Origin: Piromyces finnis
Taxonomy: Eukaryota > Neocallimastigomycota > Neocallimastigomycetes > Neocallimastigales > Neocallimastigaceae
Reading direction: 5' to 3'
Assembly: GCA_002104945.1 (NCBI GenBank)
Contig: MCFH01000008.1
Span: forward strand, 612,501 to 676,500
Length of the DNA: 64,000 nt
Below, one piece after another: positions 47,832 to 60,576 of the stretch. A model generated the notes under the pieces. That model did no database searches. It was not told the origin of the DNA and was given only the letters and a program-made list of their open reading frames with translations. Positions within the stretch are counted from its first letter, which is position 1. Every line of letters begins with the position of its first letter. The translations under genes and the position numbers were made by a program.

Positions 47832-50176
47832 CTTTAATTTAAACTTTTTCGAGTTTTATGAATGAATAATTGTTTTTTTTTTTTTTTTTTTTTTATCTTT
47901 TTTTATAAATTATATATAAAAATGAAAATCTTGTTTAATCTCTATAAAAATATATTTCTATCTTTTTAAATTATTGTTACTTTTAATATAATTGTTATTA
48001 TTTTTACTATTATTATGTATTAGATTTTAAAATGCTTGATACAATACTTTATAAGATTGATGATTATTGCTAAGTATTCTTTTTAAAGCACTGATTTACT
48101 TAATGTTATTATACTTTGAATATTTTTTATATTATTCTTTGAAATTTTATTATTTTAATATATGAGGTCTATTTGTATAAAAAATGAAATGTTATTGTTT
48201 CATTTTAGAAATTTAAATTTTTATACCAATAAAAATACTTTTTAATTTGTTAAATGATAAATTCTAAATATTTTTATTTACTTTTTTTATAATATAAATA
48301 GTAAAGAATCCCGTATTTTTTATTATTATTGTTATTTTAAAATTATATTCTTTCAATTACTAATTGTAATATATTTGTATTAAACAATAAATTTATGTCT
48401 AATTTTGTTATTAAAATAATATAAATTTTAAAAAATATATAATTAATAAATTAGATATCTATAAAAATTATATGAAATAAAAATATTATCATTTAAATCT
48501 AAATGAAATAATGAATATTTAATATTCTTTTTGCACTTTTAAAGAATATTTGTTAAATAAAAATTGATACTTCTTAAATTTCAATTGTTAATTCTTTTTA
48601 TATTTTTATTCAGTAATAGCATAGAAAACTATGATGATGATAACAAATATAATTTTCCTATAAAATTGAATTGATATTATAACTGAATTATTGTTATTAA
48701 AATTAAAATTTAATTGAAATTTAATTTTATACAAAGTTTATTTAACAAAAACAAAACTGGATAGATTAACAATTTTTTAAAATTTCAACTTTCTTTAACA
48801 CTATTTTTTCTCCTCTTTTTTTTTTTTTTTTATATTTATTAAATTGTTGTTTGTTATTTATAAAAATGATAATATAATATTTACTTTCAATTTCAATTTA
48901 AAAAAAAAACAAGAAATATCAACACAATTTAAGTTAATTGTAATCTTGTTATTAAAAGACAATTAAAATAAAAAGTTAAAAAAAAATAAAAAAAAAAAAA
49001 AAGATTAATTCATAATTAAATAAATATTCTTCCTTTTTTAATATATATATTAAACTTTATTATTAATTATTTTCATATTCACTTTTAATATTTTTTTAAC
49101 TTTTTTTAGTACTATTTAGAAAAATATATTATTATTTTACATTTATTATATTCAATTATATAGTAAAAACAATTTAAATACTAAATAAATTTTTTAATAA
49201 AAATTATTTATATATTAAAAATAAATTATAAAAAAAAGAAAGTAAAAAAAATAACCATACCTTTTTCCTTTAACTGCTTTTTTACTAATAGAAAACCTAT
49301 GTTTAATCATTCCTACTTATAAATATATAATTAAAAAGGTATATTTTATATCATTATAACTATAACTATTACTATTAGAATACTATTTATAATTATTATT
49401 GTTATTCTTATTTCTTTTATGATTATTATTATTATTATTAGTATAACTATAATATATATAACATTTATGATAGAGTTTTAACAACAAAATTTATTTGATA
49501 ATGAAATATAATAAAATTAAATATCTATCAAAATAAACTTAAATATTAGAACATGATGGTTTAAAGTTGCTTAATTAATATGGTCTTTGAAAACAAAATT
49601 TTAAATATATAAAGATAAAAGAAATAATTAATATAACAGAAAATAGTATTAAAACATATATTATAATATATTATTTAATATAATCAATTTAATCAGATAT
49701 TAATGAAATGTTAATTTAAATTTGATATGTCACATTACAAAGTTATCATTGCTATTCAACAGATACGAAGCTATTCTATTAAAATTTATTGAAATATTAC
49801 AATATATTATTAATTATATCATTATATTGTAATATATTGCTTTATTAATTAATAGATCCAATAAAAGGTTATTATAAATGTTACCAATATAGATTTAAAG
49901 TTATCAAATTTTATTTTAATAAAAAATATGTTAATATTATCAATATACTTTAATATATTATGATAAAGTTTATCTATTTAAACTTATCAAAATATTATCT
50001 TTATTCAAAAATGATAATGAATTTTTGATAACAGAATTCAATAAAAGATAATAATTTATAATTGATAATGAAAATTTATAATTTTTTCAAATAATTATAT
50101 TATAATTATGGCAGTATGATAATATACAAACAAAACGTTTTTTTGTTTATCATATAAAATATGGTAAATTAAAGGT
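47832..50176. other. 2.3-kb spacer, no gene seen
   Basis: This is the 5' flank of the GATA gene, starting with a long T run at about 47874-47894, then AT-rich DNA up to the left target-site duplication of the SINE. No coding frame or RNA gene is visible. Confidence 0.6.
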
Positions 50177-50188
50177 GGTAAAAGTATT
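50177..50188. repeat. Left target-site duplication of the SINE
   Basis: GGTAAAAGTATT here is repeated exactly at 50746-50757, on the other side of the inserted element. The last two T residues overlap the T tract, so the true duplication is 10-12 bp. Confidence 0.88.
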
Positions 50189-50745
50189 TTTTTTTTTTTT
50201 TTTTTTTTTAACTTCCGAGTGCATTTCTCCCATCGATCAGAGTTAGCTCCAATGGTGGTTCTTAGAGAAACGTTGGCTCATTCCTATTGCTAGGTGGTTG
50301 TGACCCTCCTGGTCTGTCATACTGTTTCTTCAGCTTCGACGCTCACTTAATCCATGTACATTAGATGCATGTCGTTGTACGATATTTCACAACTACAATG
50401 CTAAGCCTCTTATAGTCAATTTGATCACGTGTCAACCGCCCCCTAATGTTTACACTTAAATTGATTAAGGAATATTATGTGTTTTTTGGCATAGCCTAAG
50501 TCACCACTTATTAAGTTCTAATTTGGAATGTACCATGTACACTAGACCCTCTCAGGCCGGCTAGACGAGTGTTATTATCATAGTAGTAAATTAGAAAGTT
50601 CATTTATACTTACCTGAATATCATAACCCAACCCATGGCAAACCCAGTGGGAAAATCCACAGGCACTGACATCTGCGGGGTCGAACCAGAAGCCTTATGT
50701 ATGCTAAGGAAACGCCTTAACAACCAGGATAAAAACTGGAACAAC
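50189..50745 (-). mobile_element. Full-length tRNA-derived SINE
   Basis: A 557-bp block with much higher GC than the surroundings is bounded by an exact 12-bp duplication. On the minus strand it starts at 50745 with a tRNA-like head. That head has an A-box-like TGGTTGTTAAGGCG (50726-50713), a perfect 5-bp anticodon-type stem CCTTA/TAAGG around a 7-base loop, and a B box GGTTCGACCCC (50687-50677). A ~450-bp body unrelated to tRNA follows, then a 3' A tail of about 20 bases (T run at 50189-50209 on the plus strand). This is the classic SINE layout: Pol III promoter, body, poly-A tail and flanking duplications. The head most resembles a Leu/Ser-type tRNA around the A box. It codes for no protein and would need a partner LINE for mobility. 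Confidence 0.92.
50677..50726 (-). promoter_or_regulatory. Internal Pol III promoter (A and B boxes) of the SINE
   Basis: In minus sense, an A-box-like TGGTTGTTAAGGCG at 50726-50713 and a B box GGTTCGACCCC at 50687-50677 are 25 bases apart, normal for tRNA-type promoters. The B box matches the consensus core GGTTCGA exactly. Confidence 0.85.
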
Positions 50746-50757
50746 GGTAAAAGTATT
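50746..50757. repeat. Right target-site duplication of the SINE
   Basis: GGTAAAAGTATT matches 50177-50188 at all 12 positions and directly abuts the tRNA-like head. Confidence 0.88.
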
Positions 50758-53530
50758 CACTACTTTAAAACTACTAATAAAAGCAAGATTATTAAATTAA
50801 CTATATATAAAAAACTTTATTTTTATATATATATTATTAATTAATTATATATTTAAATTATTTCTATCAAAATTACAAATGATCAAAATATATAAAGAAA
50901 AAATTATATAACTTATACAATATACAAATAAAAAAAATAATTTATAATAATATATTTTATCAGATTATGCTTAAATATTATTTATAATGAATAATAAAAA
51001 TAATAATATTACTAAAACAAAGCAAAGTGATTATAAAAATAGATGTTTTTATTTAATAGTTAAAATTGATGAACAGTTTAAATAGGTGCATTATTATTAT
51101 AATTGGCTAATATATATTTGAACTATGTGGAAAATTAAAATATAAAAGATTTTAAATTCAAATAAAAATTTATTAAAAATTGAATAATACAGAAAAAATA
51201 AATTAATAATCTTTTCTTGAGTAACAAATAAAAAAGCTTATAAAATTAATAACATTTGCTATATAATTAATAATAATTTATCTTGTGTTAATAATAATTC
51301 ATATAAATACTATAATTACAATTACTAGAAATATGGTTTTATAAATTATAATATATAAATAATACTATGTCTAAAATACACCACATAATATTAGTTAATA
51401 TTGAATTTAACCGTCTTTATAGTACTAATTTTTATACTAGGATACTAGTGAATTTGTTTTATTTTTAATATCATTTTATATATTATTTATCTTATATTAA
51501 CTATATAATAGATTTAATGTAGATTTTTTTAATATATGCATCAGTCATAATCTTTTCATTTTTTCTTTAAATAAGAACTCTTAAATTAATAAAGTAATAT
51601 TTATGATTGTCTATATATAAATAAATTAAGTAATACAAAATATACACGTGATTAAATGATAAGCATTTATTAAGAAGAAAAAATTGAATGATTAATTTTA
51701 TTAATCTTCTTCATATATTCTTATAAAATAATTAAAATATGAAGCCCTATATTATCTATACTAACGAGATTTATTTAACAATAAAAATACTAAAATATAT
51801 GGATCTTACATATGCATTACCACTTTTGCATTCTTTATTACTTTGTTGTTTTTTTTTTTTATACTGTAAAAATAAGTTTATTGGAAATAGTTTATATATT
51901 TATAGTAATATAATTTTTATATCAATAAATAAAAACTATACTTTGATTTATTACTTAATATTAAAAGTATTAATATTAATAAGCCATGTTATTATATATT
52001 TCTTCAATCATATTTTTATTGAAACATTAATGTAATTCTTGATATAAGCCACATATTTTAGTATAATAAGTAATACCTTAAATGTATTATTAAAATTTTC
52101 CGTAACTACATGAATATATAATGATTTTTTAGTTTCTTTGAAAAAAAAATAAATTATTATAAAGCCATATTATATATTTCCTTAATATGAAAGTTATAAT
52201 TTTTTCTGTTATATACTTTTCTACAGTATACATAAATGAAATTAAGAATTTAAATGGCTTTATTAATATATTTGAATATGCTCATTAAAATAAAATAATA
52301 ATATTTATATATAATAAATTCATTATAATCTGCAATACTAAATAAATAATATTCTGTTTCATAAAACAAAACATTAATTATGTAAATTATGAAAGAAATT
52401 TATTAATAATATATTTAAATGCTTTATATTGTTAATAAAAAGAAATTATTGGTAGATGATGATTTATAATATATATTTTGCAAAGAATTCTGTGATCTAC
52501 TACTTAAAAGAATGCAAAATTCATAAATCAATAATTAAAAATTCTCTAATTCATGTGCTTTCGAAATTCTGGTTCGACGTCATGATTTTGTTGAAATTTT
52601 CTGGCTAAAAAGTCTGGCTAAAAGGCAAAAATTCTAGGATAAAATATATACCTAGCATATTTATAGAATGTCTAGTCTATAAATTAAGATATATATCCTA
52701 AGTAAAGTTATTAAAACCCAAAAAAGGAATTTAATTATAATTTCAAATACTACACTTATTAGTTATCTGAAAAGATTGATATCATTTTTAATATTTGCGG
52801 GAGGACGAGAATTCCAGTAAAATGCTGGCCAGTTTTCTAAAGAAAAACTGTTAAGAACACATCCTTATCCTTATTGAAAATGTTATGGCAATATGAACAC
52901 CAAAATTCTGTATATCATCATGTGAAAACACATGACATGGTTTAAAAAAATAAAATAAAAAATACGCTTTTATAACATACTATATATAAAATATAAATTA
53001 AGATTAATATAATATATATTAATTATATCAATTTGAATAATAATAAAATAATAATAATTCATATAATAAATTAAATATTTTCATAAACAACTCACAATGA
53101 CTTTTTTACAATAATTTTTTTTTTAATAATATATTATTCTTTTATTTCTATTTTTCAAACAATTATTTAAATTTTTTCTAATATATGTGTCTCGTTTTTG
53201 TTTTGTTTTTTTTCTGTTAAAAATATACTTTAAATATATATTAAAAAAATTAATAAATATTAATAAATATTATAGTATAATAATTAACAAAATTTCCGCA
53301 ATAATTAGTTCTTATAATGTATTATTTTTACTGCAGTTTTGCTTATTTAATAAGTTGTTATATCAATAATAAAAATACTAGGTGTATTTATTAATAAAAA
53401 AAAATATGACTAAAATATACATTAAAAGTATTATGTATTTTATTATTATATTATTATTGAATTAAATATTACATTTTATTTTTATAAATATGTTTATGTT
53501 TATTTTTAATATTTCTAAACATTGATATCC

Positions 53531-53616
<86 letters not shown>

Positions 53617-53894
53617 TTTTGAGAATAGTACTTTTATAAAGAGTATATATCTATACATTGTAATACTTATGTTATTATTATTGTTTCCCTCATCCCTTTT
53701 AAAATAAATTCATTAAAATTTAATTATGATATAGAGTTTTTTTTTTATCCTTATTTCTAGCAAAAATAAAAAATAAAGATATTTAATTATATTATTTATA
53801 AATGATGTTTAACAATTTTTTCATTATTTCTTATTATACTAAATAATTCCAATTATTTAAAAGTTAAAAATAAAAAATCAAACATTAATTCTGA
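50758..53894. other. 3.1-kb spacer with a composition island and a microsatellite
   Basis: Mostly A/T. A roughly 400-bp island (about 52540-52940) is richer in G and C and holds a 12-base match (TTCTGGTTCGAC, 52567-52578) to the SINE B-box region and a doubled TCTGGCTAAAA word. It may be the remains of an old repeat. The 98-codon open frame at 51739-52035 is Ile/Leu/Tyr-rich low-complexity sequence and not a credible gene. Confidence 0.5.
53532..53614. repeat. TTA trinucleotide microsatellite, ~27 units
   Basis: An uninterrupted TTA array of about 83 bp, downstream of the serine acetyltransferase gene. It gives a spurious poly-Ile frame. Confidence 0.92.
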
Positions 53895-55239
53895 TTATTG
53901 ATCAGTATCTAATTTAGTTTCTTCAACTGGCAATTTAGAAACAATATTTATACGTTCTTCACTCTTTGTTACTTCTTCGCTACATAAAATATTGTTTTGA
54001 ATCAAAAGTTTCTTTAACATTTCAATTTCCTTTTCCAACTTTTCAATTTTATATTCATATATTTTATGACAATTACTAAATGGATCTGGAAGACTAGCAT
54101 GATCTAATATTTTTTCAACTTTCACACCCCTTTGACGTACAACCTTACCAGGAATACCGACAACGGTTGAATGTGGAATAACATCTTTAATCACAACAGA
54201 ACCTGCACCAATTCTACTACCAGTTCCAATATTTAATGGACCTAGAACAATAGCACCAGCACCAATAACAACACCATCATTAACTGTTGGGTGTCTTTTT
54301 CCTTTTTTTGAACTAGTACCACCAAGAGTTACACCTTGATATAATGTAACATCATCACCAATATATGTGGTTTCACCAATAACCACACCCATACCATGAT
54401 CAATAAAAAATCTTTTGCCAATGACAGCTCCAGGATGCTATTAATAATAATATATTTAAATAAATATGAGTTACTTAAAGAAAAAATATACTTATTCATA
54501 AATTATAAATCAATAATAATACTAGTTTTTAAAAATATAATATAAATCTAATAATTAAATATATATAATAGAAATTATTTAAAAATTATCAATTCTTAGA
54601 TTTGTTAATAATTATATATAACACATGAATAACTTAATTAGTGAAATATTACTAAAGCAATAAAAATTAATTATTGATAAAATACTCTAATAATACCACA
54701 GCATTATTACTTTATAAAAATTTAAGTTTTCTATATTATTAAACTATTAAAATACTAACTAAATAAAGATTTTCTTATTGTCTATGATGCTTTTTATCAT
54801 TACAATTATTTTAATTTTTTCATATATACATTTATATTTATGTATGTTATAATAAAATAAAAAGAAGTATAATAATACAAAATAAGAATAATATATATTC
54901 ATTTTATTATAAAATGCTTACTATATCACAACCAGTCCATAATCTTGATATGAATGATATTATTCTAGCAATCAATAAGAAATTATGTGTCCATAATAAA
55001 TGAGCAAATCTTTGTAATAAAATAGCATGAAAACCTGGATATAAAAGTATAATTTCAAAATAACTTCTTGCAGCTGGATCACGTTCATAACCATATTTAA
55101 CATCATCAATTATATCTTTTATAACATCACGAAAAATAGCATAAAAACTTTTCTTTTCAAGAGTTTTTTTCTCATGATTTTCTTCATTATTATTACTATT
55201 ATTATCACTTATAAGTTTTTCTTTTTCTTCGGTAGACAT
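53895..55239 (-). CDS. cysE: Serine O-acetyltransferase, bacterial CysE type
   Basis: Exons 55239-54922 and 54437-53895 join in phase 0 to 286 residues. The enzyme transfers acetyl from acetyl-CoA to L-serine, making O-acetylserine for cysteine synthesis. The N-terminal helical part contains [19 protein letters not shown]; the left-handed beta-helix contains [40 protein letters not shown] and GIPGKVV. Catalytic Asp119-His120 and the active-site Arg154-His155-Pro156 are present. A ~55-residue C-terminal tail with a coiled-coil-like stretch follows. The sequence closely follows short bacterial CysE/EpsC proteins, which suggests transfer from bacteria followed by gain of a 484-bp intron that falls exactly between Ile and HPGA. 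No targeting signal is obvious, so a cytosolic location is likely. Confidence 0.92.
54438..54921 (-). other. 484-bp intron in the serine acetyltransferase gene
   Basis: The donor is GTAAGC after codon ATA and the acceptor is AATAG before codon CAT. The interior is AT-rich and typical of spacers here. It is longer than most introns in the window. Confidence 0.85.
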
Positions 55240-57525
55240 CTTATATTACCAAACTTCCTTTATGATATATGATATATTTATATAAAATAGTAGTACGAAA
55301 ATTACTTTTATTATTGTTAAATTTAATTTATGTTACTTTATTTTTATTGAAGTTGATGCTTATTATTTAAATAATTAATTATTGCTGTTTTTTAGTTTTT
55401 AATGTTGTTGCTTTTGAATATTTTAATAATTGAAATTTTTAATTTGATTCTGGATTAAAAAATATAATTTTAACACAAAAAATATTATTATATATTATAT
55501 TATATATTGATTTCAGAATAAAAAAGGTATATTTTTCTATATTTTATTGACTCAATAGACTTATTTTTCTGTATAAAGAAATTTTACATATAAAAAAGAT
55601 ATATATTAATTAATATATAAAAAAATCTTTTATATTTATACACATAAATATCTGGCTTTATTTTTAAGTATTAATATGTATAAAACGATATAACTATCTT
55701 TTAATTAAAATTAATGTATTTCAAAATTTTAATTTAATATTATTATATATAATAATTAAATATAAAAAAAATAAATAACCGGGATTAATTATTTTCTTTT
55801 TTTTTTTACCTTTATTAAAGATTTATATATTTTTAATATTCAAAAGTTAATTTCTTTATTTTTTTTTTAAAAAAATATTTTACAATTATTAAAAAAATAA
55901 TAAAAAAAATAATTTTATCTATATATATATATTATAAAAAAAAAAAAAAAAAAAACAATTATCCTTTTCCGTTCTTATAATTAATAAAACTAATTAATAA
56001 TTATTAACACAAAAAACACATAATATTTTTATTGAAATTAATATACATTTTTATATATTGAATAGTATAAAAAAATAAAAATGTATATATAATAGAATTA
56101 AAAAAGCATAATTCAGTGTAAATTAAATATAATTTAATTTATTAATAATAATAAATTCATTTTAATTCTAATCATATTGACAAATTCACTTACGGAATGT
56201 TTAACTTTAATTATATTCAATTTCATTACTAATAAAATAAGAAAATATCTTTTTTATAAAAAAAAAAATATTATTTATATATAAAAAATAACTTTATGAA
56301 TTTTCAATTAATATTATTTGTTAATTTTATCATATATTAATGTTTTTTTTTTTTTTGGTATAATAACATAACTTATTAATTTATTTATATTATAAATAAT
56401 CAAACTACTTCGATATTTTATAATACACTTCCTATTTTCCGCTTTAATATATATTATTTTAATCAAATACTTTTTTTTTTTTTGAAATCTATTTAAATAA
56501 ATATTAAAAAAAATTATTAATGCTCTAGTTAATGTATAGATGTTAATAATGGATGCACTTATATGTGAATAATATAATAAATAATGATATGTAAATATTA
56601 TGTAATAACATTGATTTTCAATCTAAATGTTTATAAAAAAAAAAGTAAAAATTCAAATATTAAAATAAATCTTATGAAATAATCAATAAGTATAGGGTTA
56701 GGTAATTTGTTAAAAATATATTATGAATATGCTTTGTTGCTTAGCTTATATTTAAAAATAAAAAAAATAATATATATTTTAAATATGATACATAATTATC
56801 CACAATTGCATATAAATATTTAATTTAAAAATATATATATATTTATCAAAACAATTATAATGAAATAATTAAATATCCGCCGTTATTTTATCATTAAACA
56901 ATAACAAATTCATATAGAAAATTTTTATACTTTGTTTCTTTTTTTATTATACATATACATATAAAGCATTTAAAAGAACAATAGATAATAATTATATTTA
57001 TTAAAAAAGAAAAAAGTAAATAAATAAAATTTAAAATTAAATAAATAATTTTAATTGATTGACATGCATTGAATATAAAAAATAAAGAAGAAATAAACTA
57101 ATTCTTAGTGAACTTCTTTTTTTAAAATTCAAAAAAATCTGTTAAAAATTCTGTTTAATATATATTGAAAAATAATTGTATATTGTATACAATAAGAATA
57201 CATCATTCTTGTAATTTATCAAAATCTAACCCACAATCTTCTATATTTGGAGATTGTTTTTTTTTTAATAAAATTTTAATCAATTATATTTTAGAATTTT
57301 GAAATTTCTAGCAAACCAAAATATATAAAAAAAAATTAATTTATTTGAATCATAATAAAACTTTAAATAACTGAATTTCCAATTTAACTATTTTTGTTAA
57401 ACCATTTATAACTTACTAAATTTGTTATAAAATTTATTATAAAACTTTTTATAGTAATATAATTAGTATTTTATTACAATATTATTAAGATTATTTAATA
57501 AAAATATAATTATTAGTAAATAATA
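55240..57525. other. 2.3-kb divergent spacer, no gene seen
   Basis: This AT-rich region separates serine acetyltransferase (-) and the PDCD2/Tsr4 gene (+), and must hold both promoters. There are A and T tracts (for example 55937-55956, 56343-56356 and 56471-56482) but no open frame or RNA gene that I can support. Confidence 0.6.
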
Positions 57526-59300
57526 ATGAGTAGTTTAATTAATACAAAACCTGAATTATATTTAGGATGGGCTTATGATAGAGTCGAAGAATCAGACAAA
57601 AATAATCCATATATTGATAAAATCGGAGGAAAACCAGTATATAGAATATTACTATATAATAATTTTATATAACATTAATATTATTGATTTATGTAAGACT
57701 TATGAAAATTATTTGTTAATTTAATAATTTTTTAATTGTTTTTATTTATTTTATTATAAACAAAATAATCAACAAAAATATAAAAAGATTTGGTTAAATC
57801 AAAATTGCCCACCACCAACAAATTACTCAATTTGTGATAATTGTGGTGAAAGGCTATTCTTCTTAATGCAACTTCAAGGACATATTAATAAAAGAAAATA
57901 TGATAGAGTTTTTTATGTTTTTGGATGTAACAATAGTCAGTGTATGGGAAAGGAAGGTAGTTTCAAGGTATTAAGAGCACATAAAGGTACTCATTTTAAA
58001 AAACATTCAAAGATCAATAAAACCATGAAAAAAGCAGAAGAAATTCCTCAATTAACAATTGATGATAATGATTTCAATTCTACACCAATTGAATCTCAAT
58101 CATTTATTAATTCAGAAAATGATACAATAATTAAACATTCTATTGATATGAGTCCAGTAATAATTGACCCAAAAGAATTTGAAAAGGTAAATTTTTATTT
58201 TTTAATATTTTTGTTATTTAATTAGTTTTTCATAAACATGATTATTATCAATTGTTATTTATAATATTTAAGTATTATTAAAATCCAATATGCCTAAGCT
58301 TGATAATAAATAAATATAATATATATTCAAAAAAAATGTATTTCAATTTAATTTCATCCTATAGATTATCTCTTGTATATCATATATATTGAATATGAAT
58401 TAGTTATTTATTGAAATTTTATTATGTATATTATTTATAATAATAGGAAATTGATGAAATAAAAGAAATAAATAATAATGAAAATGGCTTTGAATTTGGA
58501 TTTGGTAATGTAACTGATTTTAATTGGGAAACTCCGGGATTCGGTAATTCTAATGATGATTGGGGTTCATTTGGTAATGATGATAATTCAAATGGATTTG
58601 GTTTTGGTGATAATTCTAATGTTTTTGGTAGCAATAATGATACCAATGATAAAAAAATTGATGATTTAAATAAACTCCTTGAACTTAGAAACAAAAAATA
58701 TGAAGAAGAAGAAAGTGATGATGATTATAATAACGAAAGTCAAAAGAAGCAGGAAAAAAAAGAACAAAAAATAGAAAAAAAAGCTAAAAATATAATTAAG
58801 CAAGAATCAAACCCAAAAGAATTAATAGAAAATGAAAAAGAAAATAATTCAGATAAAAATATAAATATAGAAAAAGTTGAAGAGGAAACTGAAGAAAATA
58901 AAGAGGAACTTGGTAAAAAAAATTTTTTAAGTATAATAGAAGTAAATATATATTCATTTTACTAATTATATATTTAATGATATAATAATTAATGAATTAA
59001 AGAAAATTTAAAACAATATTGGAATAAAGGAAGATTTTTCCCAGATTATTATTTAGATATGGATTTAGATCAACCTAATAATAAGGAAGATGATTATTCT
59101 CACGAAAAGAAATTGATTGAAGAATACGAAAAACAAAATAAATTAAATGGTAATAATTCTACTGATATCAACTGGGGAGAAGAAAAATATGAAAAGTCTG
59201 ATAATAAATATTATAATAAAGTTTTTAGAAAATTCAATGAAGTTGTACAAGAAGAACCAGAACAGTGCTTAAGGTAAATTTTATTATTATTATTAACAGT

Positions 59301-59339
<39 letters not shown>

Positions 59340-59783
59340 ATTATAAAAAATTATTAAAATAATTTAAAACATAGATACTGTATTAAAGGTGAACCTTTGT
59401 TCTATGATAATGATGATATCTCTAAGAAATATTCCAATTCAAAAAATATTCCAAAATGCGAAAGATGTGGTGCTCTACGTACTTTTGAATTCCAACTTAT
59501 GCCAAATTTACTTTCTATCTTACCAACTGAAAAATTCTTAAATAAGCATAAGCCTTATAAAAATATTCGTAACATAAAAGATGTAAATACCATCTCAAAA
59601 TCTGATTTAATTAATCAATTTGATACTGGTATGGAATGGGGTACTATTTTAGTATTTACCTGTTCAAAAGATTGTGATATGGATGAGCTTAAACAAAAAG
59701 AAATAGAAGATGATGGTATGTGGAGAGAAGATGTTAGTTATTATGAAGAATTACCAGTAGTCGAAAAAGAATCATTATTTTAA
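57526..59783 (+). CDS. TSR4: PDCD2/Tsr4 family, ribosomal protein uS5 chaperone
   Basis: Exons 57526-57636, 57788-58186, 58447-58912, 59003-59273 and 59375-59783 give 551 residues. Tsr4/PDCD2 proteins bind nascent Rps2 (uS5) and support 40S assembly in cytoplasm and nucleus. The N-terminus has ELYLGWAYDRV, then IGGKP-IWLNQNCPPP and the cysteine pair CDNC before RVFYVFGCNNSQC. The C-terminus has the conserved CERCGALRTFEFQLMPNLL and MEWGTILVFTCSKDC. Between them is a long acidic, Lys/Glu-rich insert with a Gly-Phe-rich patch (residues about 180-235) that makes the protein longer than yeast Tsr4. Splice sites were chosen by frame and by continuity of conserved words. It is convergent with SRPRB. 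Confidence 0.88.
59303..59335. repeat. 33-base T tract in PDCD2/Tsr4 intron 4
   Basis: An uninterrupted T run inside the 101-bp intron 59274-59374, lying where a polypyrimidine tract would be expected. It is the longest T run in the window that I noted. Confidence 0.8.
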
Positions 59784-60161
59784 ATGAATTCATTAATGGA
59801 ATTAGAATTAAAACATGTGATTATATTAATTTATTTTTTAATACATTAGAAAGCCTTTTTAAGTATATTATTTTAATTTGGTTCATATTTTAGAAAAACA
59901 TTATATATAATAGTTAGAGTAGGACTTTGGGATTATTTTATTTTTTTTATTTTATTTTTAATTTCAAATAATATAATTAATATTAATATTGTTCAATAAA
60001 ATGCGTTAATAATCATAAGATTTATTAATAATAGATAAAAAAAAAAAGTTTTTAGTGTGAATGATATTTAAAACTATGATACAATTATTTAATAATTTAT
60101 TTAATATTAATTTTATTTTATATATTAATATTATTTCCTTTAAAAATTTTATAAAAATAAA

Positions 60162-60237
<76 letters not shown>

Positions 60238-60576
60238 GCAAAAACAAAACAAAAAAAAAAAAAAAAAAAAAAGAATTATAGAATAAATAGGTTTATAAAA
60301 TAAAAATTTTATTGTTGCATTATACCATACATATGTTAAATATTATTGATTAATAAATATCTTATGCTACATAATATTAAAATATAAGAAATGAATAATA
60401 ATAATAATTATTTATTTTAGCATTATACTAACTCTAGATATATAAATTTTTATCAATTCTTTCTATAAAGAGATATTGCTTGAACATATAAATTATTTTA
60501 AATAATATATGAGATTTATTATTCTTTTTTATTATTTCTAATAGCCTATTAAATAAAAGTATTAAAAACTAATAAT
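59784..60576. other. Convergent spacer with microsatellites
   Basis: AT-rich 3' flank of PDCD2/Tsr4 and SRPRB. It holds an AAAT array, an AAT array and an A run of about 22 bases near 60250. No gene seen. Confidence 0.6.
60156..60237. repeat. Compound AAAT and AAT microsatellite
   Basis: About six AAAT units (60156-60179) are followed directly by about 20 AAT units (60177-60237). Confidence 0.9.

Noticed and set aside
50660-50735. Functional tRNA gene at the SINE head
   Set aside because: A and B boxes are good, but the anticodon loop lacks the invariant U33, the acceptor stem does not pair, and the unit is joined to a long body, A tail and duplications.
50635-50844. 69-codon open frame overlapping the tRNA-like head
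   Set aside because: It runs antisense through the SINE head and into A/T spacer; no protein-like features.
51739-52035. 98-codon open frame with hydrophobic product
   Set aside because: Ile/Leu/Tyr/Phe-rich low-complexity sequence as expected by chance from A/T DNA; no homology pattern, no codon bias.
53522-53707. Poly-isoleucine open frame
   Set aside because: It is a translation of the TTA microsatellite.
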